Assembly: GCA_017507045.1 (NCBI GenBank)
Contig: JAFWBP010000017.1
Location: 62,001-126,000 of the forward strand
Direction of reading: 5' to 3'
Source of the DNA: Clostridia bacterium
GTDB taxonomy: Bacteria > Bacillota > Clostridia > Christensenellales > Borkfalkiaceae
Length of the DNA: 64,000 nucleotides
Shown here: positions 15,864 to 23,779 of the stretch, in pieces
Numbering within the stretch: position 1 is the stretch's first letter
Layout: the number at the start of each line of letters is the position of its first letter
Program-made: the position numbers and the translations under genes
Notes under the pieces: generated by a model
The model's database searches: none
What the model was told of the DNA's origin: nothing
The model's input: the letters and a program-made list of their open reading frames with translations, nothing else

Positions 15864-16073
15864 ATGGGAAAGACGCACCATAAAATCAAACGAATGAGCA
15901 CGGTTGCGGAGGCATACCGCGCCAAAGTTACCGCCCTTTTACGCGCGCAGGGCGCCGATGAGGTGCATATTCAAAGCGTACTCACCGATCTTGCGCTGCG
16001 CGAGGCGCTCGCCAATCACTGCTCGGCACAATCGTTCGCCTCACAGCTTTTGCATCCCGTAGCTTCCCCTTGA
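15864..16073 (+). CDS. Small hypothetical protein
   Basis: 69 aa, not recognised. It has a near-perfect ribosome site AGGAGG 7 nt before the ATG, lies alone between two terminator-like hairpins, and has weak -10 candidates (TATGAT at 15832, TAGAAT at 15837). The protein is basic at the N-terminus (GKTHHKIKRM), then predicted helical (AEAYRAKVTALLRAQGADEV); no Cys, no transmembrane segment. The isolated transcription unit and the strong ribosome site argue for a real gene; function unknown. Confidence 0.6.
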   Translation: MGKTHHKIKRMSTVAEAYRAKVTALLRAQGADEVHIQSVLTDLALREALANHCSAQSFASQLLHPVASP

Positions 16074-16124
16074 GGGGAATGGCATCCGTTCGCGGAGAAA
16101 ATGTTGCGGGAAGCAAAATTTTCC

Positions 16125-16152
16125 AAAAGCACGGCTTGCTCCGTGCTTTTTT
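16125..16152 (+). terminator. Rho-independent terminator
   Basis: AGCACGG/CCGTGCT stem with a 6-nt loop (16128-16147) followed by six T, with matching upstream A residues. It ends the small-gene transcript. Confidence 0.85.
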
Positions 16153-16177
16153 CGTTCGCGTTTCTTCCTGCAAACGG

Positions 16178-16206
16178 TTTACATTTTATAAAAAAAAGTG
16201 TAAAAT
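16178..16206 (+). promoter_or_regulatory. Sigma-A promoter of the patatin-aro operon
   Basis: TTTACA (16178-16183), 17-nt AT-rich spacer, TAAAAT (16201-16206), ending 17 nt before the patatin ATG. Confidence 0.7.
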
Positions 16207-16222
16207 AAAAGAGGAAGGTAAT

Positions 16223-17095
16223 ATGGGATTTTTCGCGCGCATCAAAAATTTCTTTTTTCCGGAACGCCGCAAGCTCGTTTTGGGGCTTTCGCTCGGGAGT
16301 GGCGGCGCAAAGGGAATGGCGCATCTCGGCGCCTTAAAGGCGTTTGAAGAGGAGGGCATCTTCTTTTCCGTGATAACGGGTGCGAGCATCGGCGCTATCG
16401 TGGGCGCACTCTATGCCAAGGGCTACACCTCCGAGGATATGATCGCAATCGTGGAAGGGATAAACCGCAGAGAATTTGCAAAAAATCTACGTCCTTTTTC
16501 CGATCTTTCCTTCGTGGAAAGCTTCCTCGAGCGCTATCTCGAGGGGGATATTTCTTCCCTTCCCAAGCCGTTTGCCGCTTGGGTAACGGATGGAAAAACG
16601 AATACAGGGCTTTCCCTAAAATCGGGTAAGCTCGCCCGCGCGCTTATTGCCTCAGCCGCCATTCCGCCGTTTTTTCGCGGCGTGGATATCGGCGGAAGGA
16701 AGTATTACGATGGCGCATTCACCAACGCCGTTCCGGCAGATGCCTGCAAGGAGCTGGGCGCGGAGTTCGTGATAGGGATCGACCTCGCCGCGTATCTTCC
16801 CACAGAGCAAGAAAAGAGCCGCGTTTCGCGCATTCTCGGAAGCGCAATCAGCGCCGTTATGCCCGTGAAATACACGGAGGATTCCCGTTCGCGCGGCTAC
16901 GCCGCGGCAAATATCATGCTTCGCCCCAACCTTCGAGGCTACGGCGCAACGGATATTTCGCGCAGGGCTATGGATGATATGTACGAGCTTGGCTACCGCG
17001 AGGCGAAAGCACATTTAAAAGAGATCAAGGATGCCATCAAGGAGGCGGAGCGAAGTGCCCGAAAACGAAAGAATAAGGAAAGATCCCGAGCATAG
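16223..17095 (+). CDS. Patatin-like phospholipase
   Basis: 290 aa. Patatin/RssA-type acyl hydrolase: oxyanion loop SLGSGGAKGMAHLGAL (~26-41), nucleophile elbow GASIG (~58), and catalytic aspartate in YYDGAFTNAVP (~165). It should hydrolyse acyl esters of lipids at the membrane. SD GAGGAAGG before the ATG at 16223, which is preferred over the earlier in-frame start at 16070 inside the terminator region. It ends in TAG, one of the clear uses of TAG as stop here, and overlaps the next gene by 41 nt. Confidence 0.88.
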   Translation: MGFFARIKNFFFPERRKLVLGLSLGSGGAKGMAHLGALKAFEEEGIFFSVITGASIGAIVGALYAKGYTSEDMIAIVEGINRREFAKNLRPFSDLSFVESFLERYLEGDISSLPKPFAAWVTDGKTNTGLSLKSGKLARALIASAAIPPFFRGVDIGGRKYYDGAFTNAVPADACKELGAEFVIGIDLAAYLPTEQEKSRVSRILGSAISAVMPVKYTEDSRSRGYAAANIMLRPNLRGYGATDISRRAMDDMYELGYREAKAHLKEIKDAIKEAERSARKRKNKERSRA

Positions 17096-18035
17096 GGCAC
17101 TCGTTCGAAGAATTGCTATCATCGCGCTTACCTCGGTCATGGTAGTGGCGTTTGCGCTCTTCAACTACTTTTTGCCCTTTGAAACACTTCTTCCTGCATA
17201 TCAATTTCCCACGCGCTCTAAAGGGGAGCTTCGCGTGCACTTTTTAAGCGTGGGGCAAGGAGATGCAACCATCGTAGAATTCCCCGAGGGCGATCTTCTC
17301 ATCGTGGATGCGGGAGACGGTTCCTTTGAAAACGGCAATAAAATCTACCGCTACGTGAAGGGGCTGGGCGCCCAAGGCATCACGCTCGTTGCCACGCATG
17401 CGGATCTTGATCACTGCGGCGGCATGAAGAGCCTAATGGATGCCTTCGGTGCGGAAAAGCTCTATCTTCCCGCCATTCCTTCCGAGAACAAATTTTATTC
17501 AGAAATGATAGAAGCGGCAAAACGGGTGGGCTGTGAAACGGAAACTCTCACCCGTTACGGCGTGATCGCCCGCCCCTCGGGCGCGTACCTCGTGTGCCTT
17601 TCTCCCTATTCGCAGGGCGAGGCAGATAAAAACGCCGCTTCCACACTTTTATATTTGCACTACGCGGATACGAACATCTTGCTCGGCGCGGATATCGATG
17701 CGGCACGCGAGCGCCGTCTCGTTCGCGAGTACGAGCTTTTGAGCACCGTTTTCGATAGCGGAGAATATGCCGTCCGCCTCGATGAAACGGATATTTTGCG
17801 TGTTTCTCATCACGGTTCGGCAACCTCCTCCTCGGAGGAGTGGTTGCGCCTTCTCGGTGCCGAGGTGGGCATTATCTCCTGCGGCGCAGATAACTACTAT
17901 AAGCATCCTGCGGCGGAAGCGGTTGCGCGGATCTCGCGCGAAGTGGATACCGTGTACCGCATCGATGAGCTGGGGGATATCGTTGTCTCCGTCACGCAGG
18001 AAGGATATAAAGTTTTTACGAATTTTACGGAGTAA
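17055..18035 (+). CDS. Membrane-anchored ComEC-like metallo-beta-lactamase protein
   Basis: 326 aa. One N-terminal transmembrane segment (~19-40, IAIIALTSVMVVAFALF) anchors an extracellular ComEC/Rec2-type MBL domain: VGQGDATIVEF, LLIVDAGDG, THADLDHCGG and late VSHHGSATSSS. Such single-anchor forms lack the DNA channel of ComEC and may be a secreted nuclease or phosphodiesterase. GTG start at 17055 chosen because GGAGG (17041-17045) lies 9 nt before it; the ATG at 17031 has no ribosome site. Directly precedes aroC, apparently co-transcribed. Confidence 0.82.
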   Translation: MPENERIRKDPEHRALVRRIAIIALTSVMVVAFALFNYFLPFETLLPAYQFPTRSKGELRVHFLSVGQGDATIVEFPEGDLLIVDAGDGSFENGNKIYRYVKGLGAQGITLVATHADLDHCGGMKSLMDAFGAEKLYLPAIPSENKFYSEMIEAAKRVGCETETLTRYGVIARPSGAYLVCLSPYSQGEADKNAASTLLYLHYADTNILLGADIDAARERRLVREYELLSTVFDSGEYAVRLDETDILRVSHHGSATSSSEEWLRLLGAEVGIISCGADNYYKHPAAEAVARISREVDTVYRIDELGDIVVSVTQEGYKVFTNFTE

Positions 18036-18038
18036 GCT

Positions 18039-19169
18039 ATGAAAATTACCACGAGCGGCGAATCGCACGGCAAGGGGCTTTTTGCCATAATTGAAGGTGT
18101 TCCTGCAGGGCTGAAACTTGATCTTGAAGCGATCAACTGTGCGCTTCGCCTGCGCCAGAGCGGCTATGGCAGGGGCGCTCGGCAAACGATCGAACGTGAT
18201 GAGGCGGAGATCCTTACGGGCGTCCGCGATCTCGTAACGCTCGGAAGCCCTATAACCGTTGCCGTGTGGAACCGTGATTATGAGAATTGGAAGGCGTGCA
18301 TGGCGCCCGAAGGGTGCGATACCGCTCTTCGCCAACTCACGAAGGTGCGCCCGGGGCACGCCGATCTCGTTGGTATGGTAAAATTCGGGCAACAGGACGC
18401 GCGCAACGTGTTGGAGCGCGCCTCCGCTCGGGAAACGGCGGTGCGCGTTGCCGTAGGCGAAATTTGCCGCCAGCTTCTCGGTGCGCTTGGAATAGAGGTT
18501 GCCGGCTATGTGAAATCGGTTGGCGAAGTTGAAGATGAAAGAGAATATCCCTTCGAAGCGCTCTTAGCGCGTAGCGAGGTGCTCGGGATGCTCGGCGCCG
18601 ATCTCGAGGCGCGTGCGATCGAAAAGATCGAGGCTTGCCGCGATCGGGGAGATACCCTCGGCGGTGTGTGCGAGCTACGGGTGAGAGGGCTTAAGAGCGG
18701 TTTTGGCAGCTGTATGACGTACGCTGAAAAATTAGATGCCCGCCTCGCCGCCGCGCTGATGAGCGTGCAGGCGGTGAAAGGCGTGGAAGTGGGGCTCGGC
18801 TTTGAGGCGGCAAAACGCTTGGGCAGTGAGGTTCACGATGAAATTTATTATGATAATGCACGCGGCTACTTCCGCAAAACCAACCGCGCAGGCGGCGTTG
18901 AGGGAGGAATGTCGAACGGAGAGGAGCTCGTGTTCCGCGCCGCCATGAAGCCCATTCCCACGCTGATGCGCGCACTCAACACGGTGGATACCGCAACCAA
19001 GAAGCAGGCAACCGCCGCGGCGGAGCGAAGCGATGTGTGCGCGATCTTCGCTTGTGAGCGTGTGCTTGAAAGCGCCGTTTGCGCCGAGCTTGCAAGCGTC
19101 GTAGCAGAGCGCCTCGGCGGCGATACGCTATTCGAGATGCAGGCGCGCTACAGGGAGCTTCCGCAATGA
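18039..19169 (+). CDS. aroC: Chorismate synthase
   Basis: 376-aa AroC, converting EPSP to chorismate with reduced FMN. Motifs: TSGESHGKGLFAIIEG (start), RQSGYGRGARQTIERDEAEI, LGSPITVAVWN, GHADLVGMVKF (pattern GHAD), AGGVEGGMSNGE (~288) and MKPIPTL. Full length. First gene of a run aroC-aroB-aroE-aroQ-aroK whose neighbours overlap by 4-7 nt. aroA is absent from the run. Confidence 0.96.
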   Translation: MKITTSGESHGKGLFAIIEGVPAGLKLDLEAINCALRLRQSGYGRGARQTIERDEAEILTGVRDLVTLGSPITVAVWNRDYENWKACMAPEGCDTALRQLTKVRPGHADLVGMVKFGQQDARNVLERASARETAVRVAVGEICRQLLGALGIEVAGYVKSVGEVEDEREYPFEALLARSEVLGMLGADLEARAIEKIEACRDRGDTLGGVCELRVRGLKSGFGSCMTYAEKLDARLAAALMSVQAVKGVEVGLGFEAAKRLGSEVHDEIYYDNARGYFRKTNRAGGVEGGMSNGEELVFRAAMKPIPTLMRALNTVDTATKKQATAAAERSDVCAIFACERVLESAVCAELASVVAERLGGDTLFEMQARYRELPQ

Positions 19170-20233
19170 AAACGATCAGGCTAAAAACGAGGGATCGTGC
19201 AACGGTATCCACAGTCGTTTGCCGCGATCGGGTGCTCGAAGAAGCGCTTCCAAAAGCGCTCGAGCCGTACCGAGAGCGCGGCGTGCTCGTATTCACCGAT
19301 GAAACGGTGTTCCGCCTCTATAAAGAGAAGCTTGAAAAATATCTTCCGTGGGCGCGCGTGCACGCAATGCCGGCAGGCGAAGAAAATAAAGGTGCGGAAT
19401 CGCTCTTTTCGCTGTTGGAAGCCATGGCAAAAGCAGGCCTTCACCGCGGCTCGGTGCTCGTGGCGCTCGGAGGCGGCGTGGTAGGCGATATCGGCGGACT
19501 CGCCGCAGGGCTCTATATGCGCGGAATCGCCTGTATTCAAGTGCCAACAACGCTTCTTGCCCAGGTAGATGCCTCGGTGGGCGGAAAAACGGCGATTGAT
19601 TTTTGCGGTGTGAAGAACCTCGTGGGGCTATTCAAACAGCCTGAAACGGTGTTTGCCGACCCCGCCTTTTTCGCAACCCTTCCGCCGCGGGAAATTCGCT
19701 CGGGGCTGGGCGAGATCATAAAACACGCGGCACTTTGTGCTCCGCTCTTCGATAAGCTTTCCGCGCACGAAAAAAACCTTACAAATCTCAATTTCCTCGC
19801 CCAAATCGTGCCCGAAAACATCGCGTTCAAGGTGCATACCGTTGCGCAGGATACGCTTGAAAAAGGCCTTAGAAAGTGCCTCAATCTCGGGCATACGGTG
19901 GCGCACGCAATTGAGCTTTCGGGTGCCGATCTCTCGCACGGGGAGTGCGTTCTAATCGGAATCGTGTACGAAGCGGAATTTGCAAAGCGGCACTGCGTAT
20001 GCGATGAAAATTACTTAAATACGTTGCAAGCGCTCTGCCTTGCGGTGCTTGGGAGCATTCCAAAGGTGGATATCGGCCGAGCGGCTGCGCTTTCCCGCCT
20101 TGATAAAAAGAACAAAGATGCGGAAAATATCACCTTGGTGGTTCCCGTGAAAAAGGGCGAATACAAAATTTTAGAGCTTCCCCTTGCCACATACGAAGAG
20201 CAGCTGGAAGAAATTCAGAGGATATTATGGTAA
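19166..20233 (+). CDS. aroB: 3-dehydroquinate synthase
   Basis: 355-aa AroB, NAD- and metal-dependent, making 3-dehydroquinate from DAHP. Motifs: GGGVVGDIGGLAAGLYMRG (~100), PTTLLAQVDASVGGKTAID, and metal ligands in SGLGEIIKHA, LNLGHTVAHAIE and LSHGECV. The ATG at 19166 overlaps the aroC stop by 4 nt; in-frame upstream codons lie in aroC. Confidence 0.96.
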   Translation: MKTIRLKTRDRATVSTVVCRDRVLEEALPKALEPYRERGVLVFTDETVFRLYKEKLEKYLPWARVHAMPAGEENKGAESLFSLLEAMAKAGLHRGSVLVALGGGVVGDIGGLAAGLYMRGIACIQVPTTLLAQVDASVGGKTAIDFCGVKNLVGLFKQPETVFADPAFFATLPPREIRSGLGEIIKHAALCAPLFDKLSAHEKNLTNLNFLAQIVPENIAFKVHTVAQDTLEKGLRKCLNLGHTVAHAIELSGADLSHGECVLIGIVYEAEFAKRHCVCDENYLNTLQALCLAVLGSIPKVDIGRAAALSRLDKKNKDAENITLVVPVKKGEYKILELPLATYEEQLEEIQRILW

Positions 20234-21057
20234 AGCTTGCGTTGATCGGAAAACACGTTTCCGGATCTTTCAGCCCAACAATGCACGAATTTCTCCTAAA
20301 ACGCATGGGAGAAAGCTGCACCTATGAAAAAATATCCCTTCCGCCTGAACAGTTTCAGGAAAATATAGAAGAGATTTTTGCACAGTACGATGGGTTCAAC
20401 GTAACCATGCCCTACAAGCGGGAAATTTTGCCTTTCTTAAACGAACTTTGCGGCGATGCACAGGTGTTTCAATCGGTAAATACCGTCGTTGCGAAAACGC
20501 GCGCAGGCTACAACACAGATGGCTTCGGCTTTCTCCTCATGCTACAAAACGAGGGAATTGAACTTGAAGGGAAAAAAGTGCTCGTGCTCGGCACGGGCGG
20601 TGCGGGCAGAAGCGCGATCAAGGCGCTCACAGGCGCTGGCGCCGCAGTTTACGCCTACAACAGAACGCCTGAGCGCATGATGCGCGTTTATTCCGCATTC
20701 GGCGATTTCACGCCTCTTTGCGAAATTCCGCTCGAGCGCTTCGATATCATCGTCAACTGCACGGGCATCGGTGCGAACGAATCGGTTGGTCAATTGCCCG
20801 AAGTTCGCTTTGCAGGCGGTAACACGGCTTCGGCAGAAGCGCTCTTAAAACTTTGCGATACGGCGGTAGATCTCATCTATCTGCCCAAAAAATCAGAGTT
20901 CTTGCTGGTAGCCGAGCATTGCGGAAAGAGAACCTTGAACGGGCTTGCCATGCTTTTTTTTCAGGCGTACCGTTCTGATTGTATCTATTTAGGCAGAGAA
21001 TCCTCCTTGGCGGAGGCAAAAAAACTTTGGGAAGAATATCGGGAGGAAAACCAATGA
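20227..21057 (+). CDS. aroE: Shikimate dehydrogenase
   Basis: 276-aa AroE, NADPH-dependent. Substrate domain: GKHVSGSFSPTMHEFLLK, NVTMPYKREILPFL (catalytic Lys), YNTDGFGFLLML (catalytic Asp). Cofactor domain: VLGTGGAGRSAIKAL and YNRTPERM, then NGLAMLFFQAY, the usual C-terminal motif. Overlaps aroB by 7 nt. Confidence 0.95.
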   Translation: MVKLALIGKHVSGSFSPTMHEFLLKRMGESCTYEKISLPPEQFQENIEEIFAQYDGFNVTMPYKREILPFLNELCGDAQVFQSVNTVVAKTRAGYNTDGFGFLLMLQNEGIELEGKKVLVLGTGGAGRSAIKALTGAGAAVYAYNRTPERMMRVYSAFGDFTPLCEIPLERFDIIVNCTGIGANESVGQLPEVRFAGGNTASAEALLKLCDTAVDLIYLPKKSEFLLVAEHCGKRTLNGLAMLFFQAYRSDCIYLGRESSLAEAKKLWEEYREENQ

Positions 21058-21476
21058 AATTTCTCGTGATCAACGGCGTGAATCTCAACATGACGGGGCG
21101 CCGCGAAAAGAATATTTACGGAAGCGAATCGCTGGAAAGCATCAACGGGGAGATCGCGCGCTTCGTTGCTTCGCGCGGCCATGCGGTGGAGTTCTTTCAG
21201 AGCAACCTCGAAGGCGAGCTTTGCACCGCAATTCAAAATGCGGAGGGCGTTTACGATGGCGTCGTTTTGAACGCCGGCGCTTATTCGCACTATTCCTACG
21301 CCATTCGCGATGCCGTTGCGGCAGTGCGCGTTCCCGTTGTGGAAGTGCATATGAGCAACACGCATGCGCGCGAAGAATTTCGGAAAAACTCCGTTCTCAC
21401 CGAGGTATGCAGAGGCGCGATTCTCGGCTTTGGTAAGCTGAGCTATATGCTGGCGCTGGAAAGCTTCTTTTTATGA
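21054..21476 (+). CDS. aroQ: 3-dehydroquinate dehydratase, type II
   Basis: 140-aa type II dehydroquinase. Motifs: INGVNLNMTGRREKNIYG (N-terminus; catalytic Tyr and Arg region), NAGAYSHYSYAIRDA (catalytic His pattern) and VEVHMSNTHAREEFRKNS. Start ATG at 21054 overlaps the aroE stop by 4 nt. Most type II enzymes start with a similar VLNGPNLN; here Pro is Val. Confidence 0.94.
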   Translation: MKFLVINGVNLNMTGRREKNIYGSESLESINGEIARFVASRGHAVEFFQSNLEGELCTAIQNAEGVYDGVVLNAGAYSHYSYAIRDAVAAVRVPVVEVHMSNTHAREEFRKNSVLTEVCRGAILGFGKLSYMLALESFFL

Positions 21477-21970
21477 ATATCATTCTATGCGGCATGCCGG
21501 GCGCCGGGAAAACCACGGTAGCCGAAGCGCTCGCGCTGCGTACGGGGCGAGTGCTTGTGGATACCGATGCGCTCATTGAAGCGCGCCACGGCAGTATTTC
21601 AAAAATCTTTTCCGAGTGCGGTGAAGCCTACTTCCGCTCGCTGGAAGCGGAGCTTGCCTTAGAGCTTGCGGGGTGCGAGGGCCTCGTGATCGCCACGGGC
21701 GGAGGATTCGTAACGAGGCAGGGAAATTGTGATGCCCTCAAAAAGAGCGGCGTTATCATCTACCTGCGCGCACGCAAGGATACGCTTCAAAGCCGCCTTG
21801 CAGGCGATAACACGCGCCCTCTGCTCGCGGGCAACCTTGCCGAAAAGCTCGGTGCGATGCTGAAAGCACGCGCACCACTCTACGAGCAAGCGGCAGATTT
21901 TACCGTTGATACGGATGGGCTTAGCCAAAACGAAATTGCAGAGAAGATCTGCTCGGAGGTGAAAGTGTGA
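21473..21970 (+). CDS. aroK: Shikimate kinase
   Basis: 165-aa AroK. P-loop GMPGAGKTTVAEAL (~6-19), shikimate-binding VDTDALIEARHG (DTD), FRSLEAELALEL, IATGGGFVTRQG (GGG) and a lid with TRPLLAG. Overlaps aroQ and the following SDR by 4 nt each. Confidence 0.95.
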   Translation: MNIILCGMPGAGKTTVAEALALRTGRVLVDTDALIEARHGSISKIFSECGEAYFRSLEAELALELAGCEGLVIATGGGFVTRQGNCDALKKSGVIIYLRARKDTLQSRLAGDNTRPLLAGNLAEKLGAMLKARAPLYEQAADFTVDTDGLSQNEIAEKICSEVKV

Positions 21971-22665
21971 AAAGAGCAATCGTAACGGGCGCAACACGCG
22001 GAATCGGGCTGGCAACGGCAAAGCTGCTTTCTGAGCGCGGCTACGCCGTGATCGGAACGTACGCGCACAGCGAAGAGGATGCGCAGGCGGCGAGGTTGCT
22101 CCTTCCCGCCGTTTCCTTCGTGCGTGCGGATACGGCGAAGGAAGAAGAGGTGATCGCGCTCTTCAAAAATATCTCTTCGCTCGATGTTCTCGTGTGCAAT
22201 GCCGGTGTTTCTCATTTCGCGCAGGTGCAGGATATTTCTCAGGCAGAATACCGCCGCGTGATGGATATCAACGTGGGCGGCACGTTTTTGTGCTCGAAAC
22301 ACGCAGTGAAGAAAATGCTGGATGGGGGAGGGGCGATCGTCACCGTCTCCTCGGTGTGGGGTGAAACGGGCGGAAGCTGCGAGAGCGTGTACTCCGCTTC
22401 GAAGGGCGCGGTGATCGCCTTCACGAAGGCGCTCGCCAAGGAGCTTGCACCCTCGAAGATCACGGTAAACTGTGTGAGCCCGGGCGTCGTTGAAACGAAG
22501 ATGAACGCACGCCTTTTAGAAGAGGAGCGTGTTGAGCTTATGGAAGAGATCCCGCTCGGGAGATTCGCTACCCCCGAAGAGGTTGCACAAGCAATCATCT
22601 TTCTGGCAGAGCAGAGCTACGTTACCGGCCAAGTTCTCGGCGTAAACGGCGGATTTCTTATCTAA
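21967..22665 (+). CDS. SDR-family oxidoreductase, FabG-like
   Basis: 232 aa. Classical short-chain dehydrogenase: TGATRGIGLATAK (~7-19), CNAGVSHFA, VTVSSVWGETG (catalytic Ser), SVYSASKGAVIAF (Tyr-x3-Lys, ~140) and SPGVVETKMN. Closest in pattern to 3-oxoacyl-ACP reductase (FabG), but no fatty-acid genes are near; at the end of the aro operon a different ketone substrate is possible. Confidence 0.87.
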   Translation: MKRAIVTGATRGIGLATAKLLSERGYAVIGTYAHSEEDAQAARLLLPAVSFVRADTAKEEEVIALFKNISSLDVLVCNAGVSHFAQVQDISQAEYRRVMDINVGGTFLCSKHAVKKMLDGGGAIVTVSSVWGETGGSCESVYSASKGAVIAFTKALAKELAPSKITVNCVSPGVVETKMNARLLEEERVELMEEIPLGRFATPEEVAQAIIFLAEQSYVTGQVLGVNGGFLI

Positions 22666-22669
22666 ATGT

Positions 22670-22692
22670 AGTACTATGTGTGGCATAATATC
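22670..22692 (-). repeat. 23-bp near-palindrome, copy 1 (degenerate)
   Basis: On + reads AGTACTAT, 7-nt centre GTGTGGC, ATAATATC. The reverse complement fits AGTACTAT-N-TCACGC-ATAGTACT less well than the other copies. It lies just after the SDR stop codon, 10 nt from copy 2. Confidence 0.5.
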
Positions 22693-22702
22693 AAAGGTGC
22701 AA

Positions 22703-22725
22703 AGTACTATATCACGCATAATTAC
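22703..22725 (+). repeat. 23-bp near-palindrome, copy 2
   Basis: AGTACTAT, centre ATCACGC, ATAATTAC. The first half-site and the TCACGC core match copies 3 and 4. Between the SDR gene and the terminator before dgt. Confidence 0.6.
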
Positions 22726-22736
22726 CATTTTTTTCA

Positions 22737-22771
22737 AAAAATCTCCTGAAAAAAAGGAGATTTTTGTTTTT
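22737..22771 (+). terminator. Rho-independent terminator of the aro operon
   Basis: AAATCTCCT pairs with AGGAGATTT around an A-rich 7-nt loop, followed by TTGTTTTTT. Ends the patatin-aro-SDR transcript. Confidence 0.9.
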
Positions 22772-22786
22772 TAGGCGAATTTACAG

Positions 22787-23779
22787 ATGATGAAGGAAAT
22801 GACGTATAAAAAGGAAGAGGCTTTCCTTTCGCCCTATGCACAGAAATCGCGCGCAACGCGCGGCCGCTTGAAAGATGAAGCGCCGTGCAGTATGCGCACA
22901 GAATTTCAGCGCGATCGGGACCGTATCATCTATTCGAAAGCGTTCCTGCGTTTGAAGAACAAAACGCAGGTTTTCTTTGCGCCCGATGGCGATCACTATA
23001 TGTCCCGCCTCACGCACACGCTCGATGTTTCGCAGATCGCGCGTTCCCTCGCGCGTTGCCTTTCCCTCAACGAGGATCTCACCGAGGCGATCGCTCTCGG
23101 GCACGATCTCGGGCACACGCCCTTCGGCCACGTGGGGGAGCGCGTTTTGAATCAGCTTTGCCCCACGGGATTTCAGCACTCCGCGCAATCTCTGCGTGTT
23201 GTGGATCTTCTTGAGAAGGAGGGAAAAGGCCTCAATCTCACGGTAGAAGTGCGCGACGGCATTCTTAACCACACGAAAAAGGGCAACCCTGCCACCTTAG
23301 AGGGGGTGGCCGTATCCCTTGCAGACCGTATCGCCTATATCAATCATGATATCGAAGATGCGATCCGCGCCGGTTTTTTGCATGAGGACGAGCTTCCGAA
23401 AAGCGCCGTGAAGGTGTTCGGAAGGGATACTTCCGCCCGCATCAACACCGCGATCCGCGATATTTACGAAGAATCGAAGGGCAAGCCGTACGTAAGAATG
23501 TCAAAAGAAAAGCGTGATGCACTCGATGAGCTTCGCTCCTTTATGTTCGAACGGGTGTACGAGCAAGCCAATAAGCTCATTCAGGAGAGTGCCGAGCGCA
23601 TGCTCTGCGCCCTCTATACATACTATCTTGAAAAGCCCACCGAGCTTCCCATGCTCTATCTTGAAACGGCAAAAACCGATGCGTCTCGCGCCGTGTGCGA
23701 TTATCTCTCCACCATGACGGATAAGTACGCAGTCAATCTCTTCAAGCGGTTGTTCGTGCCGCGGGAGGGGAGCGTATGA
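22787..23779 (+). CDS. dgt: dGTP triphosphohydrolase-like HD protein
   Basis: 330 aa. Deoxyguanosinetriphosphate triphosphohydrolase family: CSMRTEFQRDRDRIIYSKAF, RLKNKTQVF, and HD metal motifs in RLTHTLDVSQIA and ALGHDLGHTPFGH (~105). It controls dNTP pools; in Firmicutes it commonly precedes dnaG, as here. The start is uncertain: ATG 22787, 22790 or 22799 are in frame and the only SD-like sequence is weak. Its end overlaps dnaG by 4 nt. Confidence 0.9.
   Translation: MMKEMTYKKEEAFLSPYAQKSRATRGRLKDEAPCSMRTEFQRDRDRIIYSKAFLRLKNKTQVFFAPDGDHYMSRLTHTLDVSQIARSLARCLSLNEDLTEAIALGHDLGHTPFGHVGERVLNQLCPTGFQHSAQSLRVVDLLEKEGKGLNLTVEVRDGILNHTKKGNPATLEGVAVSLADRIAYINHDIEDAIRAGFLHEDELPKSAVKVFGRDTSARINTAIRDIYEESKGKPYVRMSKEKRDALDELRSFMFERVYEQANKLIQESAERMLCALYTYYLEKPTELPMLYLETAKTDASRAVCDYLSTMTDKYAVNLFKRLFVPREGSV

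Noticed and set aside
22665..22787. Riboswitch or T-box before dgt
   Set aside because: The region is explained by two palindromic repeats and a terminator of the upstream operon; no T-box or known riboswitch core was seen.
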